Below, in pieces: positions 1 to 7,665 of a DNA stretch of 8,705 nt (its first letter is position 1; the number at the start of each line of letters is the position of its first letter). The stretch comes from Nitrososphaerota archaeon. GTDB taxonomy: Archaea > Thermoproteota > Nitrososphaeria > Nitrososphaerales > Nitrosopumilaceae. The notes beneath the pieces were generated by a model. It did not search any database. It saw only the letters and a list, made by a program, of their open reading frames with translations, and was not told the origin of the DNA. Made by a program: the position numbers and the translations under genes. Location: contig JAGWGO010000046.1 of assembly GCA_028867395.1 (NCBI GenBank), forward strand, positions 1 to 8,705, read 5' to 3'.

Positions 1-94
1 GTAAAGCATTTGCTGTGCCTAGGACAAGACATCCTACTGACATGATTACAGCCAAAAATATTCCTACAGATGTTGCAAGAAGTGAATTTTTCAT
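1..94 (-). CDS. Exported protein of unknown function, N-terminal fragment (signal peptide only)
   Basis: Reading leftwards from an ATG at 94-92, the frame stays open to the window edge and gives 31 codons, beginning MKNSLLATSVGIFLAVIM. This is a textbook signal peptide: a lysine near the N-terminus, a hydrophobic core of about 20 residues, then a GTANA segment that fits signal peptidase I cleavage after Ala30. A cysteine at residue 22 (SVGC) could alternatively serve as a lipoprotein attachment site, but the hydrophobic stretch continues beyond it, so cleavage after ANA looks more likely. The protein is therefore expected to be secreted or anchored on the outside of the membrane. A TATA-like box lies 22 nt upstream of the ATG, as expected for a leaderless archaeal transcript. 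The mature part lies outside the window, so no function can be assigned. It is divergent from the nuclease gene that starts near 301. Confidence 0.72.
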   Translation of the reverse strand, partial: MKNSLLATSVGIFLAVIMSVGCLVLGTANAL

Positions 95-115
95 TGGGTA
101 TTAAGTATCTAGAAG

Positions 116-123
116 ATATTTAT
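116..123 (-). promoter_or_regulatory. TATA-like box for the exported-protein gene
   Basis: On the minus strand this reads ATAAATAT, with 21 nt between it and the ATG at 94. In archaea transcription starts about 22-27 nt after the TATA centre, so the transcript would begin at or just before the start codon (leaderless). No Shine-Dalgarno sequence is visible, which agrees. Assigned by position and base composition only. Confidence 0.5.
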
Positions 124-250
124 GTATTATTTTTCCAGATTTGGAAATAACATATTTTTTGCTCTTAAAACAGTACCTCAATAAAATAATTTGAAATGAT
201 ATTGACTGAATTTACATTTCACCAAATGTTACAATCGATCAATCCTGAGA

Positions 251-258
251 CTTATATT
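251..258 (+). promoter_or_regulatory. Possible TATA box for the MBL nuclease gene
   Basis: CTTATATT lies about 28 nt before a TTG at 283 and 46 nt before the preferred ATG at 301. It could drive a transcript with a leader of about 20 nt. A competing candidate is CTTAAAA at 164-170, about 29 nt before an upstream in-frame ATG at 196; if that promoter is used, the protein would be 35 residues longer. The sequence alone does not decide between them. Confidence 0.28.
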
Positions 259-300
259 CAATGCATTTCACGGATTCTCAATTTGAAGCAAGTAGTAAAG

Positions 301-1263
301 ATGACACCTAACGGTATTGTATCGACTTTCAATGGAACAACGGTCCACCTTGATCCAAAGAAAGGGAAAGACAATGGAATAACGTTTGTGTCACACGCCC
401 ACATTGACCACCTACACAAGCAGAGCAGCGGTGTGGTTCTTACATCAAAACAGACAAGCGAGATTGCCAAGCTTCGGGGATTTGCAATTGAGAACTATAG
501 CGAAGAGTACGAGAATTTTTCCATGATTGATGCAGGACACATACTTGGCGCAAAGGGACTGTTGTTTGGAGATGGTATTTTTTACACAGGAGACATTAGC
601 ATACGTGAGCGCGCGTTCATGAAGGGGGCAAAGGTGCCCAAGTGCAAGGTCTTGATTACAGAGTGCACGTTTGGGATGCCCGAGTATGTATTTCCAAAGG
701 TTGAGGAGACTGTCAAGCGGGTCAACGAGATAATATCTGACTCTTATTCTAGAGGAAAACCCGTGATTCTTTTGGGCTATGAGCTTGGCAAGGCGCAGAT
801 TCTCTCTTATCTGTTCTCGCACTGGGAGCCATACTATCACGACTCGGTAAAAAAAGTAAATGACATTTACAGAAAGTTTGGAATTGGGTTGCCTGATTCC
901 AAGGGATACTCTGAGGCAGAGGGTGTAGGCCTTCTTGACAAAAAGCCCTGGCTCATGATTGCGCCAAACCTTAGCGGAAAGAATGCGTTTGTGCAGCACA
1001 TGAAATCAAAGTATGACGCAATAACAATTGGGTTTAGCGGTTGGGCCCAATCTCCAAGGTTTGCCTTTGCAAGACAGCACGATTACTCTATTCCGTTATC
1101 TGACCACTGCGATTACAACGAGTTGCTGCAGCTTGTAAAGGACTGCAGTCCTGAAAAGATATGCACCGTGCACGGCTTTGTCGAAGAGTTTGCCTCCGAC
1201 CTTGTAAAGATGGGTTATGACGCAAAACCCCTCACAGAAAATGCACTAGACGAATTCTTCTAG
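301..1263 (+). CDS. Beta-CASP metallo-beta-lactamase nuclease (ligase-associated / RNA-processing exonuclease family)
   Basis: A 320-residue metal-dependent nuclease of the MBL/beta-CASP superfamily (COG1236-like). With Met1 at 301, the Zn motif HAHIDH lies at residues 32-37, AGHILGA supplies His80, YTGD supplies Asp98, and the beta-CASP motif A region is ECTFGMPEY (121-129). SGWAQSPR (246-253), SDHCDY (267-272) and TVHG (289-292) supply the C-terminal motifs. GYELGKAQ (159-166), followed by a VNDIYRKFG segment, closely recalls the 'ligase-associated DNA exonuclease' branch (TIGR04122-type), so DNA end processing is the favoured role; RNA 3'-end processing is the alternative. No ligase gene is in view. 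The frame is open from an ATG at 196, but those 35 extra codons are A/T-richer and precede the point (TPNGIV...HLDP) where family members normally begin, so 301 is preferred. Its TAG stop overlaps the convergent uvrC stop. Confidence 0.85.
   Translation: MTPNGIVSTFNGTTVHLDPKKGKDNGITFVSHAHIDHLHKQSSGVVLTSKQTSEIAKLRGFAIENYSEEYENFSMIDAGHILGAKGLLFGDGIFYTGDISIRERAFMKGAKVPKCKVLITECTFGMPEYVFPKVEETVKRVNEIISDSYSRGKPVILLGYELGKAQILSYLFSHWEPYYHDSVKKVNDIYRKFGIGLPDSKGYSEAEGVGLLDKKPWLMIAPNLSGKNAFVQHMKSKYDAITIGFSGWAQSPRFAFARQHDYSIPLSDHCDYNELLQLVKDCSPEKICTVHGFVEEFASDLVKMGYDAKPLTENALDEFF
1260..1263. other. Shared CTAG carrying the stop codons of two convergent genes
   Basis: The plus-strand nuclease ends in TAG at 1261-1263, and uvrC on the minus strand ends in TAG at 1262-1260. 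The palindrome CTAG serves both. There is no intergenic space and hence no room for a terminator between the genes, so each mRNA must run antisense into the other gene. Confidence 0.93.
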
Positions 1264-2837
1264 AACTTGCGCAACGCCCTGTTGTATGCAACGCCAAACC
1301 TGTGAGCTTCATCTCTTGCATGCTGTAGTACCTTGAGTCCAGGATTGCTCTTTGGCAGTACAATTGGCTCCTTGTAGTCTGGATGGTAGATCTCCTCGTT
1401 TTCTTTGGCAAGGGATATCGTAGGTATCTTGGCGCCAACAGACTTGAGGGCGCCCTGCGCGGCATTTAGCTGACCCCGCCCTCCATCAATTAGAATCAGG
1501 TTTGGCATCTCTGACTCTACTTCTCGCAATCGCAAGTATCGCCTCTTTACAATCTCGTTTATCATAGCAAAATCGTCTCTTCCTTTTACTGTCTTTATCT
1601 TGAACTTGCGGTATCCAGACTTGAAGGGCTTGCCGTCAACAAGGCATGACATTGAACCAACTGCATAGTCTGTGCCCTGGTTTGAGATGTCAAAGCATTC
1701 TATCTTTCTTGGAATGTGGCGTAACCCAAGTTTTTGCTGCAGCTCAACTAGTGCAGGGTCTGCACCCTTTGACAGCGTCAAGTCTATGTTTTTTAGGACA
1801 AGGTCAACCATATCCTTTCGCTTGCCTCCGGTAGGTAGAACGATGTTTACCTTGAATCCAGCAGAGCGGGAAAAGATCTCTTCTAGGATCTCTTTTCTTT
1901 CAGGCATCTCGCTTACTACAATATACTTTGGAATGGGGTTTGTAGAATAGTATTGGGATAAAAAGTTTGAAAAAGAATTGTCTCCTACAATGTCAAAGGA
2001 AAACTTGTTACGGTCCTTGATAACGCCGCGGGTCTGCCTAAACGACATGACGTGAACTGTCTGCTCACTTGTCCTTACACCAAAATATTCCTCATCGCTG
2101 TTGCTTACAGTCTCCATCTTCTGTCTTGTCTGCAAATTCTGCAGCCTCTGCAAAGTCTCGCGAATCTCCTTTGCCCGCTCGTACTGGAGATCTGATGAAG
2201 CTTCCTTCATCTCTTTTTCCAACTTTGCAACAAAATCTCCAAGCCTCTGCTTTCCTTTCAGAATTGATTCAAGTTCTGCAATGTGTTCTGGGTATCTCTT
2301 GCGCGCTTGAGCAAACTGGCATGGGGCCTCGCAATTTCCAAGGTGATACTCTAGGCATGCCTCTTTTGGAAGTCTCTTGCAAATTCTAATCTTGAATGTC
2401 TTTCTCAGCAATCCAATTGAGAGCATCTTTGAGCTTCCATGGGTAAACGGCCCATATACTCTGCCACCGCCAAGAAACTCTCCTGCTCTTGTTCTTCTTG
2501 CAACCATGAGACGCGGAAACTCCTCGTTTGTTATTCTAAGGTATGTAAACCTCTGCTGGTCTTTGAGCTCAATGTTGTATGGAGGCCTGTATCGCTTTAT
2601 CATGTTGGACTCTAGCAGATAGGCTTCTTCCTCGTTGTCAGTCAGCACAAACTCGATATCATCAATCTTTTCGACAAGTTTCTGGGTCTTGTAGTTCTGG
2701 TTCTTGACAAAGTACGACCTTACCCTGTTTTTCAAGCTCTTTGCCTTGCCAATGTACAGTATATTGCCTTTGAAATCCTTCATTATGTAGATTCCAGAGT
2801 GAACCGGGATGCTCACCTTTGATATGTCAAGAACCAT
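1260..2837 (-). CDS. uvrC: Excinuclease ABC subunit C, dual-incision nuclease without C-terminal HhH domain
   Basis: UvrC joins the UvrB-DNA complex and cuts the damaged strand 3' and 5' of the lesion. The 525 residues show a GIY-YIG nuclease domain at the N-terminus (GIY 15-17, YIG 28-30, Arg38/Arg40, Glu76, Asn88). Four cysteines follow (153, 161, 169, 173), matching the set reported to hold an Fe-S cluster in E. coli UvrC. A UVR motif at about 203-237 pairs with UvrB. The RNase H-like endonuclease domain has ECFDIS (Asp383), GRDDFA (Asp421/422), LIDGGRGQL (Asp451) and RDEAHRF (His512). The chain stops 13 residues after that histidine, whereas typical bacterial UvrC is about 600 residues with a tandem helix-hairpin-helix at the end; that domain is absent. 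The ATG overlaps the last 11 bp of uvrA, implying translational coupling, and no clear ribosome binding site is present. Confidence 0.96.
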   Translation of the reverse strand: MVLDISKVSIPVHSGIYIMKDFKGNILYIGKAKSLKNRVRSYFVKNQNYKTQKLVEKIDDIEFVLTDNEEEAYLLESNMIKRYRPPYNIELKDQQRFTYLRITNEEFPRLMVARRTRAGEFLGGGRVYGPFTHGSSKMLSIGLLRKTFKIRICKRLPKEACLEYHLGNCEAPCQFAQARKRYPEHIAELESILKGKQRLGDFVAKLEKEMKEASSDLQYERAKEIRETLQRLQNLQTRQKMETVSNSDEEYFGVRTSEQTVHVMSFRQTRGVIKDRNKFSFDIVGDNSFSNFLSQYYSTNPIPKYIVVSEMPERKEILEEIFSRSAGFKVNIVLPTGGKRKDMVDLVLKNIDLTLSKGADPALVELQQKLGLRHIPRKIECFDISNQGTDYAVGSMSCLVDGKPFKSGYRKFKIKTVKGRDDFAMINEIVKRRYLRLREVESEMPNLILIDGGRGQLNAAQGALKSVGAKIPTISLAKENEEIYHPDYKEPIVLPKSNPGLKVLQHARDEAHRFGVAYNRALRKF

Positions 2838-5646
2838 TTCTCAGCAAGGGCTTCAGGTACTGCCCAGTGTAGCTCTTGGGGTTTTGCGCAACTTGTGCTG
2901 GCGTCCCTGACGCAACAACCGTTCCACCACCATGCCCTCCTTCTGGACCCAAGTCGATTATCCAGTCAGAGTTTTTGATAACATCCATGTTGTGCTCTAT
3001 GATTATGACTGTGTTGCCTAGATTTACAAGCCTGTTTAGGACCTCAAGCAGTTTCTGAACGTCTGCAAAATGAAGACCGGTTGTTGGCTCGTCCAGGATG
3101 TAAAGTGTCCTTCCAGTATCTCGTTTTGACAATTCTGACGCAAGCTTTACTCTTTGTGCCTCTCCTCCTGATAACGTAGTTGCAGGTTGCCCAAGCTTGA
3201 TGTATCCGAGACCTACGTCTGCTATTGTCTGCAGTTTTCTCTTGATTGCAGGAATGTTTTCAAAAAATTCTAGCGCCTCATCTACTGTCATTGATAAAAC
3301 ATCTGAGATGTTCTTGCCCTTGTACATCACTGCAAGTGTCTCCGAGTTGTACCTCTTGCCCTTGCACTCGTCGCAGACCACGTAAACGTCTGAGAGAAAC
3401 TGCATCTCTATTTTTTTCACACCATCGCCCTCGCATGCAAAGCACCGCCCATCTGCAACGTTAAACGAGAACTGGCCTGGAGTGTATCCACGTTCCTTTG
3501 CAATCTCGGTGTTGGCGTAAAGTTCACGAATCGGGGTAAACGCGCCAATGTAAGTGGCGGGGTTGGAACGCGGAGTCCTTCCGATAGGTGACTGGTCGAT
3601 TCCAATTACCTTGTCAATGTAATCAAGACCATCTATTGCCTTGTGCTTCCCCGCTCTCCCAATTGACCCGTAAAAGTGTGAAGCAAGTGCATTAAACAAT
3701 ATGTCATTTACTAGAGTAGACTTGCCAGAGCCTGATACTCCGGTAACGCATATCATAAGTCCCAATGGAAACTCGACGTCGATGCTTTTGAGGTTGTTCT
3801 CTGACGCACCTCTTACCGTTATCTTGCCGTGCTGTTTGTGGGTCTTTTTCTCAAGTTTTATCGCATTGTGGTTTCGAAGATACTGCCCCGTGGCAGACTC
3901 GTGGCTCTTTTGTATCCCACCAACAGTTCCGGTGTAAACTACGTTTCCGCCATGCACTCCTGCGCCAGGACCCAAGTCAACAATCCAGTCAGAGCTTCGC
4001 ATGACCTCCTCGTCATGCTCTACAACAAGTATGGTGTTTCCAAGGTCGCGGAGCTTGAGCAATGTCTTGATAAGCTTGGCATTGTCCCTCTGGTGCAGTC
4101 CTATCGTTGGCTCGTCAAGCACATAGAGAACACCTGTCAAGTTGGAGCCTATCTGTGTTGCAAGCCTGATTCTCTGCGACTCGCCACCTGAGAGTGTAGC
4201 GCTGACCCTGTTTAGCGTAAGATAGTTCAGGCCAACGTTTTTCAAAAATTCAAGACGCGATAGAATCTCTTTTAGAATTGATTTTGCAATGTATTTTTCA
4301 GTCTCTGTAAGTTTCAAGTCTCCAAAAAACTCGTAGCAAGAATCAATTGACAGGTCACAGACATCCATTATTGATTTTGAGTTTATCATGACTGAGAGGG
4401 CCTCGTTTCGGAGTCTTCTGCCCTTGCAAGAGTTGCATGGTGTCTCGCGCATGAACTTGCTGAGCTCCTCTCGCTTTGACTCTGAATCGGTCTCGGCAAA
4501 ATTTTTCTGTAAGCTTGGTATCACTCCGCTAAACGTGTTTGTGTACTGCCACCTAGAATCAGTTGTCTGCGCCTCGTAGGAAAACTGTACCAACTCGTCA
4601 GTTCCATATAGTATTACATGCAGTTGCCTTGGGGTCATCTTGTTGATTGGAGTCATCAGGTCAAAGCCAAACTTTTTTCCAACATCGCGAAGGGTCTGTC
4701 TCCTAAATGACGAGAACCTGCCAGACCATGGAATAATTGCCCCATCAAGAATTGACTTTGTCTTGTCTGGAACCAAGAGGTCTAGGTCAAACTCCATCTT
4801 TACTCCCAACCCATGGCATGTCTTGCATGCGCCAAACGGAGAGTTGAAAGAGAATGCGCGCGGTTCAAGCTCGCCTATAGTGATTCCACAGTGGGGGCAT
4901 GCGTTGTTTTGCGAGAAGATCTTTTCCTTGCCATTTAGTACCATGACTGTTCCATTGCTTGCCTTTGTCGCAGTCTGGATTGACTCAAAGAGCCTGCTCT
5001 TTTCCTCCCATGCTGCCTTGAGCCTGTCGACCACAATCTCGATGTTGTGCCACTTTTGCTTGTCAAGTGTGGGAAACTCGCCGTTAAGCTCGACTACATC
5101 GCCATCGACTCGTATTCTAGAGTATCCGAGTTTTTTTACCTGCTCAAAGAGTTTCTCGTACGTTCCTTTCTTTCTCTGAATCAGGGGAGATAGGATCATT
5201 ATCTTTTGTCCCTCCGACTCTTTTAGGATGGACTCGCAGATTGACTCGACTGACTGGTTTGAGATCTTTCTGCCACACTTGGGGCAGTGAGGTATGCCGA
5301 TTCTTGCGTAAAGTAATCTTAGGTAATCGTAAATCTCTGTAATTGTTCCAACAGTTGACCTTGGGTTTTTGCTTGTAGTCTTTTGCTGGATTGATATTGC
5401 AGGGGAGAGTCCCTCGATAGAATCAACGTCTGGCTTGTCCATCATCTCAAGGAACTGTCTTGCATATGCAGAGAGCGACTCGACGTATCTTCGCTGCCCT
5501 TCCGCATATATCGTATCAAAGGCAAGTGTTGACTTGCCAGACCCTGACAGCCCAGTTATCACTACAATCTTGTTCTTTGGTATGTCCAGATTGATGTTTT
5601 TTAAGTTGTGGTGTCTTGCTCCACGAATTATCATTTTGTCGTTCAT
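2827..5646 (-). CDS. uvrA: Excinuclease ABC subunit A, damage-sensing ATPase
   Basis: UvrA dimerises, scans DNA for helix distortion and loads UvrB, using two ABC-type ATPase modules. The 939 residues match the family's usual length. First module: Walker A GLSGSGKST (32-40), signature LSGGE (485-489), Walker B LYVLDEPT (507-514) and switch His544. Second module: Walker A GVSGSGKST (636-644), signature LSGGE (825-829), Walker B LYILDEPT (848-855) and His885. Cysteine pairs lie at 121/124 and at 404/407; zinc modules are C250/C253 with C274/C277, and C735/C738 with C758/C761, the last being the DNA-contacting zinc finger. All key residues are intact. The ATG overlaps the uvrB stop as ATGA, and the gene's end overlaps the uvrC start by 11 bp, so it is the middle gene of a coupled uvrB-uvrA-uvrC operon. 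No Shine-Dalgarno sequence precedes the ATG, consistent with coupling. Confidence 0.98.
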   Translation of the reverse strand: MNDKMIIRGARHHNLKNINLDIPKNKIVVITGLSGSGKSTLAFDTIYAEGQRRYVESLSAYARQFLEMMDKPDVDSIEGLSPAISIQQKTTSKNPRSTVGTITEIYDYLRLLYARIGIPHCPKCGRKISNQSVESICESILKESEGQKIMILSPLIQRKKGTYEKLFEQVKKLGYSRIRVDGDVVELNGEFPTLDKQKWHNIEIVVDRLKAAWEEKSRLFESIQTATKASNGTVMVLNGKEKIFSQNNACPHCGITIGELEPRAFSFNSPFGACKTCHGLGVKMEFDLDLLVPDKTKSILDGAIIPWSGRFSSFRRQTLRDVGKKFGFDLMTPINKMTPRQLHVILYGTDELVQFSYEAQTTDSRWQYTNTFSGVIPSLQKNFAETDSESKREELSKFMRETPCNSCKGRRLRNEALSVMINSKSIMDVCDLSIDSCYEFFGDLKLTETEKYIAKSILKEILSRLEFLKNVGLNYLTLNRVSATLSGGESQRIRLATQIGSNLTGVLYVLDEPTIGLHQRDNAKLIKTLLKLRDLGNTILVVEHDEEVMRSSDWIVDLGPGAGVHGGNVVYTGTVGGIQKSHESATGQYLRNHNAIKLEKKTHKQHGKITVRGASENNLKSIDVEFPLGLMICVTGVSGSGKSTLVNDILFNALASHFYGSIGRAGKHKAIDGLDYIDKVIGIDQSPIGRTPRSNPATYIGAFTPIRELYANTEIAKERGYTPGQFSFNVADGRCFACEGDGVKKIEMQFLSDVYVVCDECKGKRYNSETLAVMYKGKNISDVLSMTVDEALEFFENIPAIKRKLQTIADVGLGYIKLGQPATTLSGGEAQRVKLASELSKRDTGRTLYILDEPTTGLHFADVQKLLEVLNRLVNLGNTVIIIEHNMDVIKNSDWIIDLGPEGGHGGGTVVASGTPAQVAQNPKSYTGQYLKPLLRNGS

Positions 5647-7625
5647 TTTGCTAGTTCTTTTTGAATTTTTGACAGCTTGTCTCTATATTCTATTGCACGC
5701 TCAAAGTCAAGCTCTTCTGCAAACCTCTTCATCGCAGATTCTAGCTCGATTGAATACACCTCAAGGTCGTGGCGTGACATGTGCTTTGTCTCGTCTAGCT
5801 GTACTGTCTGCATTGGTATTGCCTTGATTATGGTAGTAGGGGTAATTCCCATCTTTTTGTTATAGTCTAGCTGTTTTTTGCGCCTTCTCTCGGTTTCAAG
5901 CATTGCAAGCTTCATTGATTCGGTCATGGTATCAGCATACATTATGACAGAGCCATCCACGTTTCTTGCGGCGCGCCCAAATGTCTGAATCAGGCTTGTA
6001 ACGTTTCTGAGGAATCCTTCCTTGTCGGCATCAAGTATTGCAACAAGCGATACTTCCGGGATATCAAGTCCTTCTCTTAGGAGGTTGATTCCAACCATGA
6101 CATCAAACTCGCCAAGCCTTAGCAGCCTGATGAGTTCTGTTCTCTGGAGGTTCTCTATCTCAGAGTGAAGGTACCTCACCCTTACCTTGTGCTTTGAGAG
6201 ATATTCGGCCAGGTCTTCTGCCATGCGCTTTGTCAGAGTTGTCACAAGTACGCGCTGGTTTTTTTCTGTGCGCTTTTTAATCTCAGATATCATATCATCC
6301 ATCTGGTTCTCTGTCTTTCTTACTTGTACATTGGGGTCAACAAGACCTGTTGGTCGTATCAGTTGCTCAACTATCTGAAAACTTTTCTTTCTTTCATATC
6401 CTCCTGGCGTTGCAGAGACAAAGACTGCATTTCTGATGTATCTTTCAAACTCTTCAAATTTTAATGGCCTGTTGTCAAAAGCGCTTACAAGCCTAAAGCC
6501 GTAATCAATTAGTGATTTTTTCCTAGTGTGGTCTCCGTTGTACATTCCGTGCAGTTGGGGCAGTGTAACATGTGACTCGTCTATCACAAGCAAAAAGTCG
6601 TCACCAAAAAAGTCAAGAAGGCAAAACGGAGGCTCTCCTGGCTTCCTGCCGTCAAAGTGTCTTGAATAGTTTTCAATTCCAGAGCAATAGCCAAGCTCTT
6701 CAATCATCTCCAGATCATATCTTGTCCTCATCTCAAGTCTCTGCTTCTCAAGTTCTGGTAATTCCTTGAGCCTCTGTTTCAGCTCTGCTCTTATCAATTC
6801 TGTTGCTTTTTTTCTGACATCTGAAGCAACAAGATAGTGCTTTGCAGGATAGATCTTTATCTTTGTAATCTGCTTTTTTTCCATCAAAGAGACTGGGTCA
6901 AGGATTGATATCTTTTCAACATCGTCTCCAAACATGGATATCCTTACAATCGAGTCAGAATATGCAGGTATGATGTCAATTGTGTCTCCCTTGATCCTAA
7001 ATCTTCCAGGCAAGAGCTCCATGTCATTTCTCTCGTATCTTGCGTTAACAAGCTGCTTGATAAGAGAAGGCCTGCCAATTTCGGCACCCTTTTCTACAGT
7101 AATTGACATTGTTTCCCAGTCTCGAGGCGAGCCAAGCGAGTAAATGCACGAAACGGTGGCGACAATGATGGTTGGCTCACCTGAGAGCAGCATTGCAGTT
7201 GCCTCTAGTCTCATCTTCTCAATCTTTTCGTTAATCTGAGTGTCTTTTTCGATGTAGGTGTCAGTCTGCGGTATGTAACTTTCTGGCTGGTAGTAATCGT
7301 AATAGCTTACAAAATATCCGACATTGTTGTTTGGGAAAAACTGTTTTAGCTCAGAATATAGCTGAGCGGCAAGCGTCTTGTTGTGGGATATTACAAGGGT
7401 GTTCTTGCCAGTCCTCTGGATGGCGTTTGCAATTGTAAATGTCTTGCCGCTTCCTGTCACGCCAAGCAGTGTCTGGATCTTTTTTTTCCTAATTCCCTCT
7501 GCTAGTGCCTCTATTGCCTGCGGCTGGTCTCCTCTTGGCTCAAAATCTGATATGATCTCAAATGTAGGATTTTGTAGCAAGATGTCCCTCTGTAAGCTGA
7601 TTCCTAACAAAAACTTTGAGATCAC
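5643..7625 (-). CDS. uvrB: Excinuclease ABC subunit B, damage-verifying helicase-fold protein
   Basis: UvrB is handed to DNA by UvrA, inserts a beta-hairpin between the strands to verify the lesion and recruits UvrC. Residues are counted from a GTG at 7625 (660 aa): DFEPRGDQPQAI (27-38), Walker A GVTGSGKT (55-62), the aromatic beta-hairpin at about 108-128 (YYDYYQPESYIP), Walker B LLVIDESH (345-352), VSATPG (403-408), LREGLDIPEV (516-525), QTFGRAARN (547-555) and the C-terminal UVR motif at about 625-660, which binds the matching motif in UvrC. The GTG is the first possible start after an in-frame stop. A TTG at 7580 (residue 16), preceded by AGAGG, would place the start nearer the usual family N-terminus and is a real alternative. 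The gene lies 40 nt (or 85 nt) downstream of the flavoprotein gene and overlaps uvrA by 4 bp (ATGA). Confidence 0.97.
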   Translation of the reverse strand: MISKFLLGISLQRDILLQNPTFEIISDFEPRGDQPQAIEALAEGIRKKKIQTLLGVTGSGKTFTIANAIQRTGKNTLVISHNKTLAAQLYSELKQFFPNNNVGYFVSYYDYYQPESYIPQTDTYIEKDTQINEKIEKMRLEATAMLLSGEPTIIVATVSCIYSLGSPRDWETMSITVEKGAEIGRPSLIKQLVNARYERNDMELLPGRFRIKGDTIDIIPAYSDSIVRISMFGDDVEKISILDPVSLMEKKQITKIKIYPAKHYLVASDVRKKATELIRAELKQRLKELPELEKQRLEMRTRYDLEMIEELGYCSGIENYSRHFDGRKPGEPPFCLLDFFGDDFLLVIDESHVTLPQLHGMYNGDHTRKKSLIDYGFRLVSAFDNRPLKFEEFERYIRNAVFVSATPGGYERKKSFQIVEQLIRPTGLVDPNVQVRKTENQMDDMISEIKKRTEKNQRVLVTTLTKRMAEDLAEYLSKHKVRVRYLHSEIENLQRTELIRLLRLGEFDVMVGINLLREGLDIPEVSLVAILDADKEGFLRNVTSLIQTFGRAARNVDGSVIMYADTMTESMKLAMLETERRRKKQLDYNKKMGITPTTIIKAIPMQTVQLDETKHMSRHDLEVYSIELESAMKRFAEELDFERAIEYRDKLSKIQKELAK

Positions 7626-7665
7626 TGCAATGTTGACCAGGCATTACATGCAAGAAACAAGCATC

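Noticed and set aside
445..999. A 184-codon open frame on the minus strand inside the MBL nuclease gene
   Set aside because: It lies antisense to a gene with clear catalytic motifs, and its translation shows no recognisable domain or sensible composition. It is best explained as a shadow of the real frame.
4640..5179. A 179-codon open frame on the plus strand inside uvrA
   Set aside because: It is antisense to fully conserved UvrA sequence, rich in Ser/Pro/Leu as expected of a shadow frame, with no promoter.
5369..5827. A 152-codon plus-strand frame across the uvrA-uvrB junction
   Set aside because: It is antisense to the conserved UvrA N-terminus and the UvrB UVR motif, with no domain resemblance.
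7626..7665. Possible promoter or terminator between the flavoprotein and uvrB
   Set aside because: Only short T-rich patches and no convincing TATA box at the right distance from the GTG at 7625; not strong enough to annotate.
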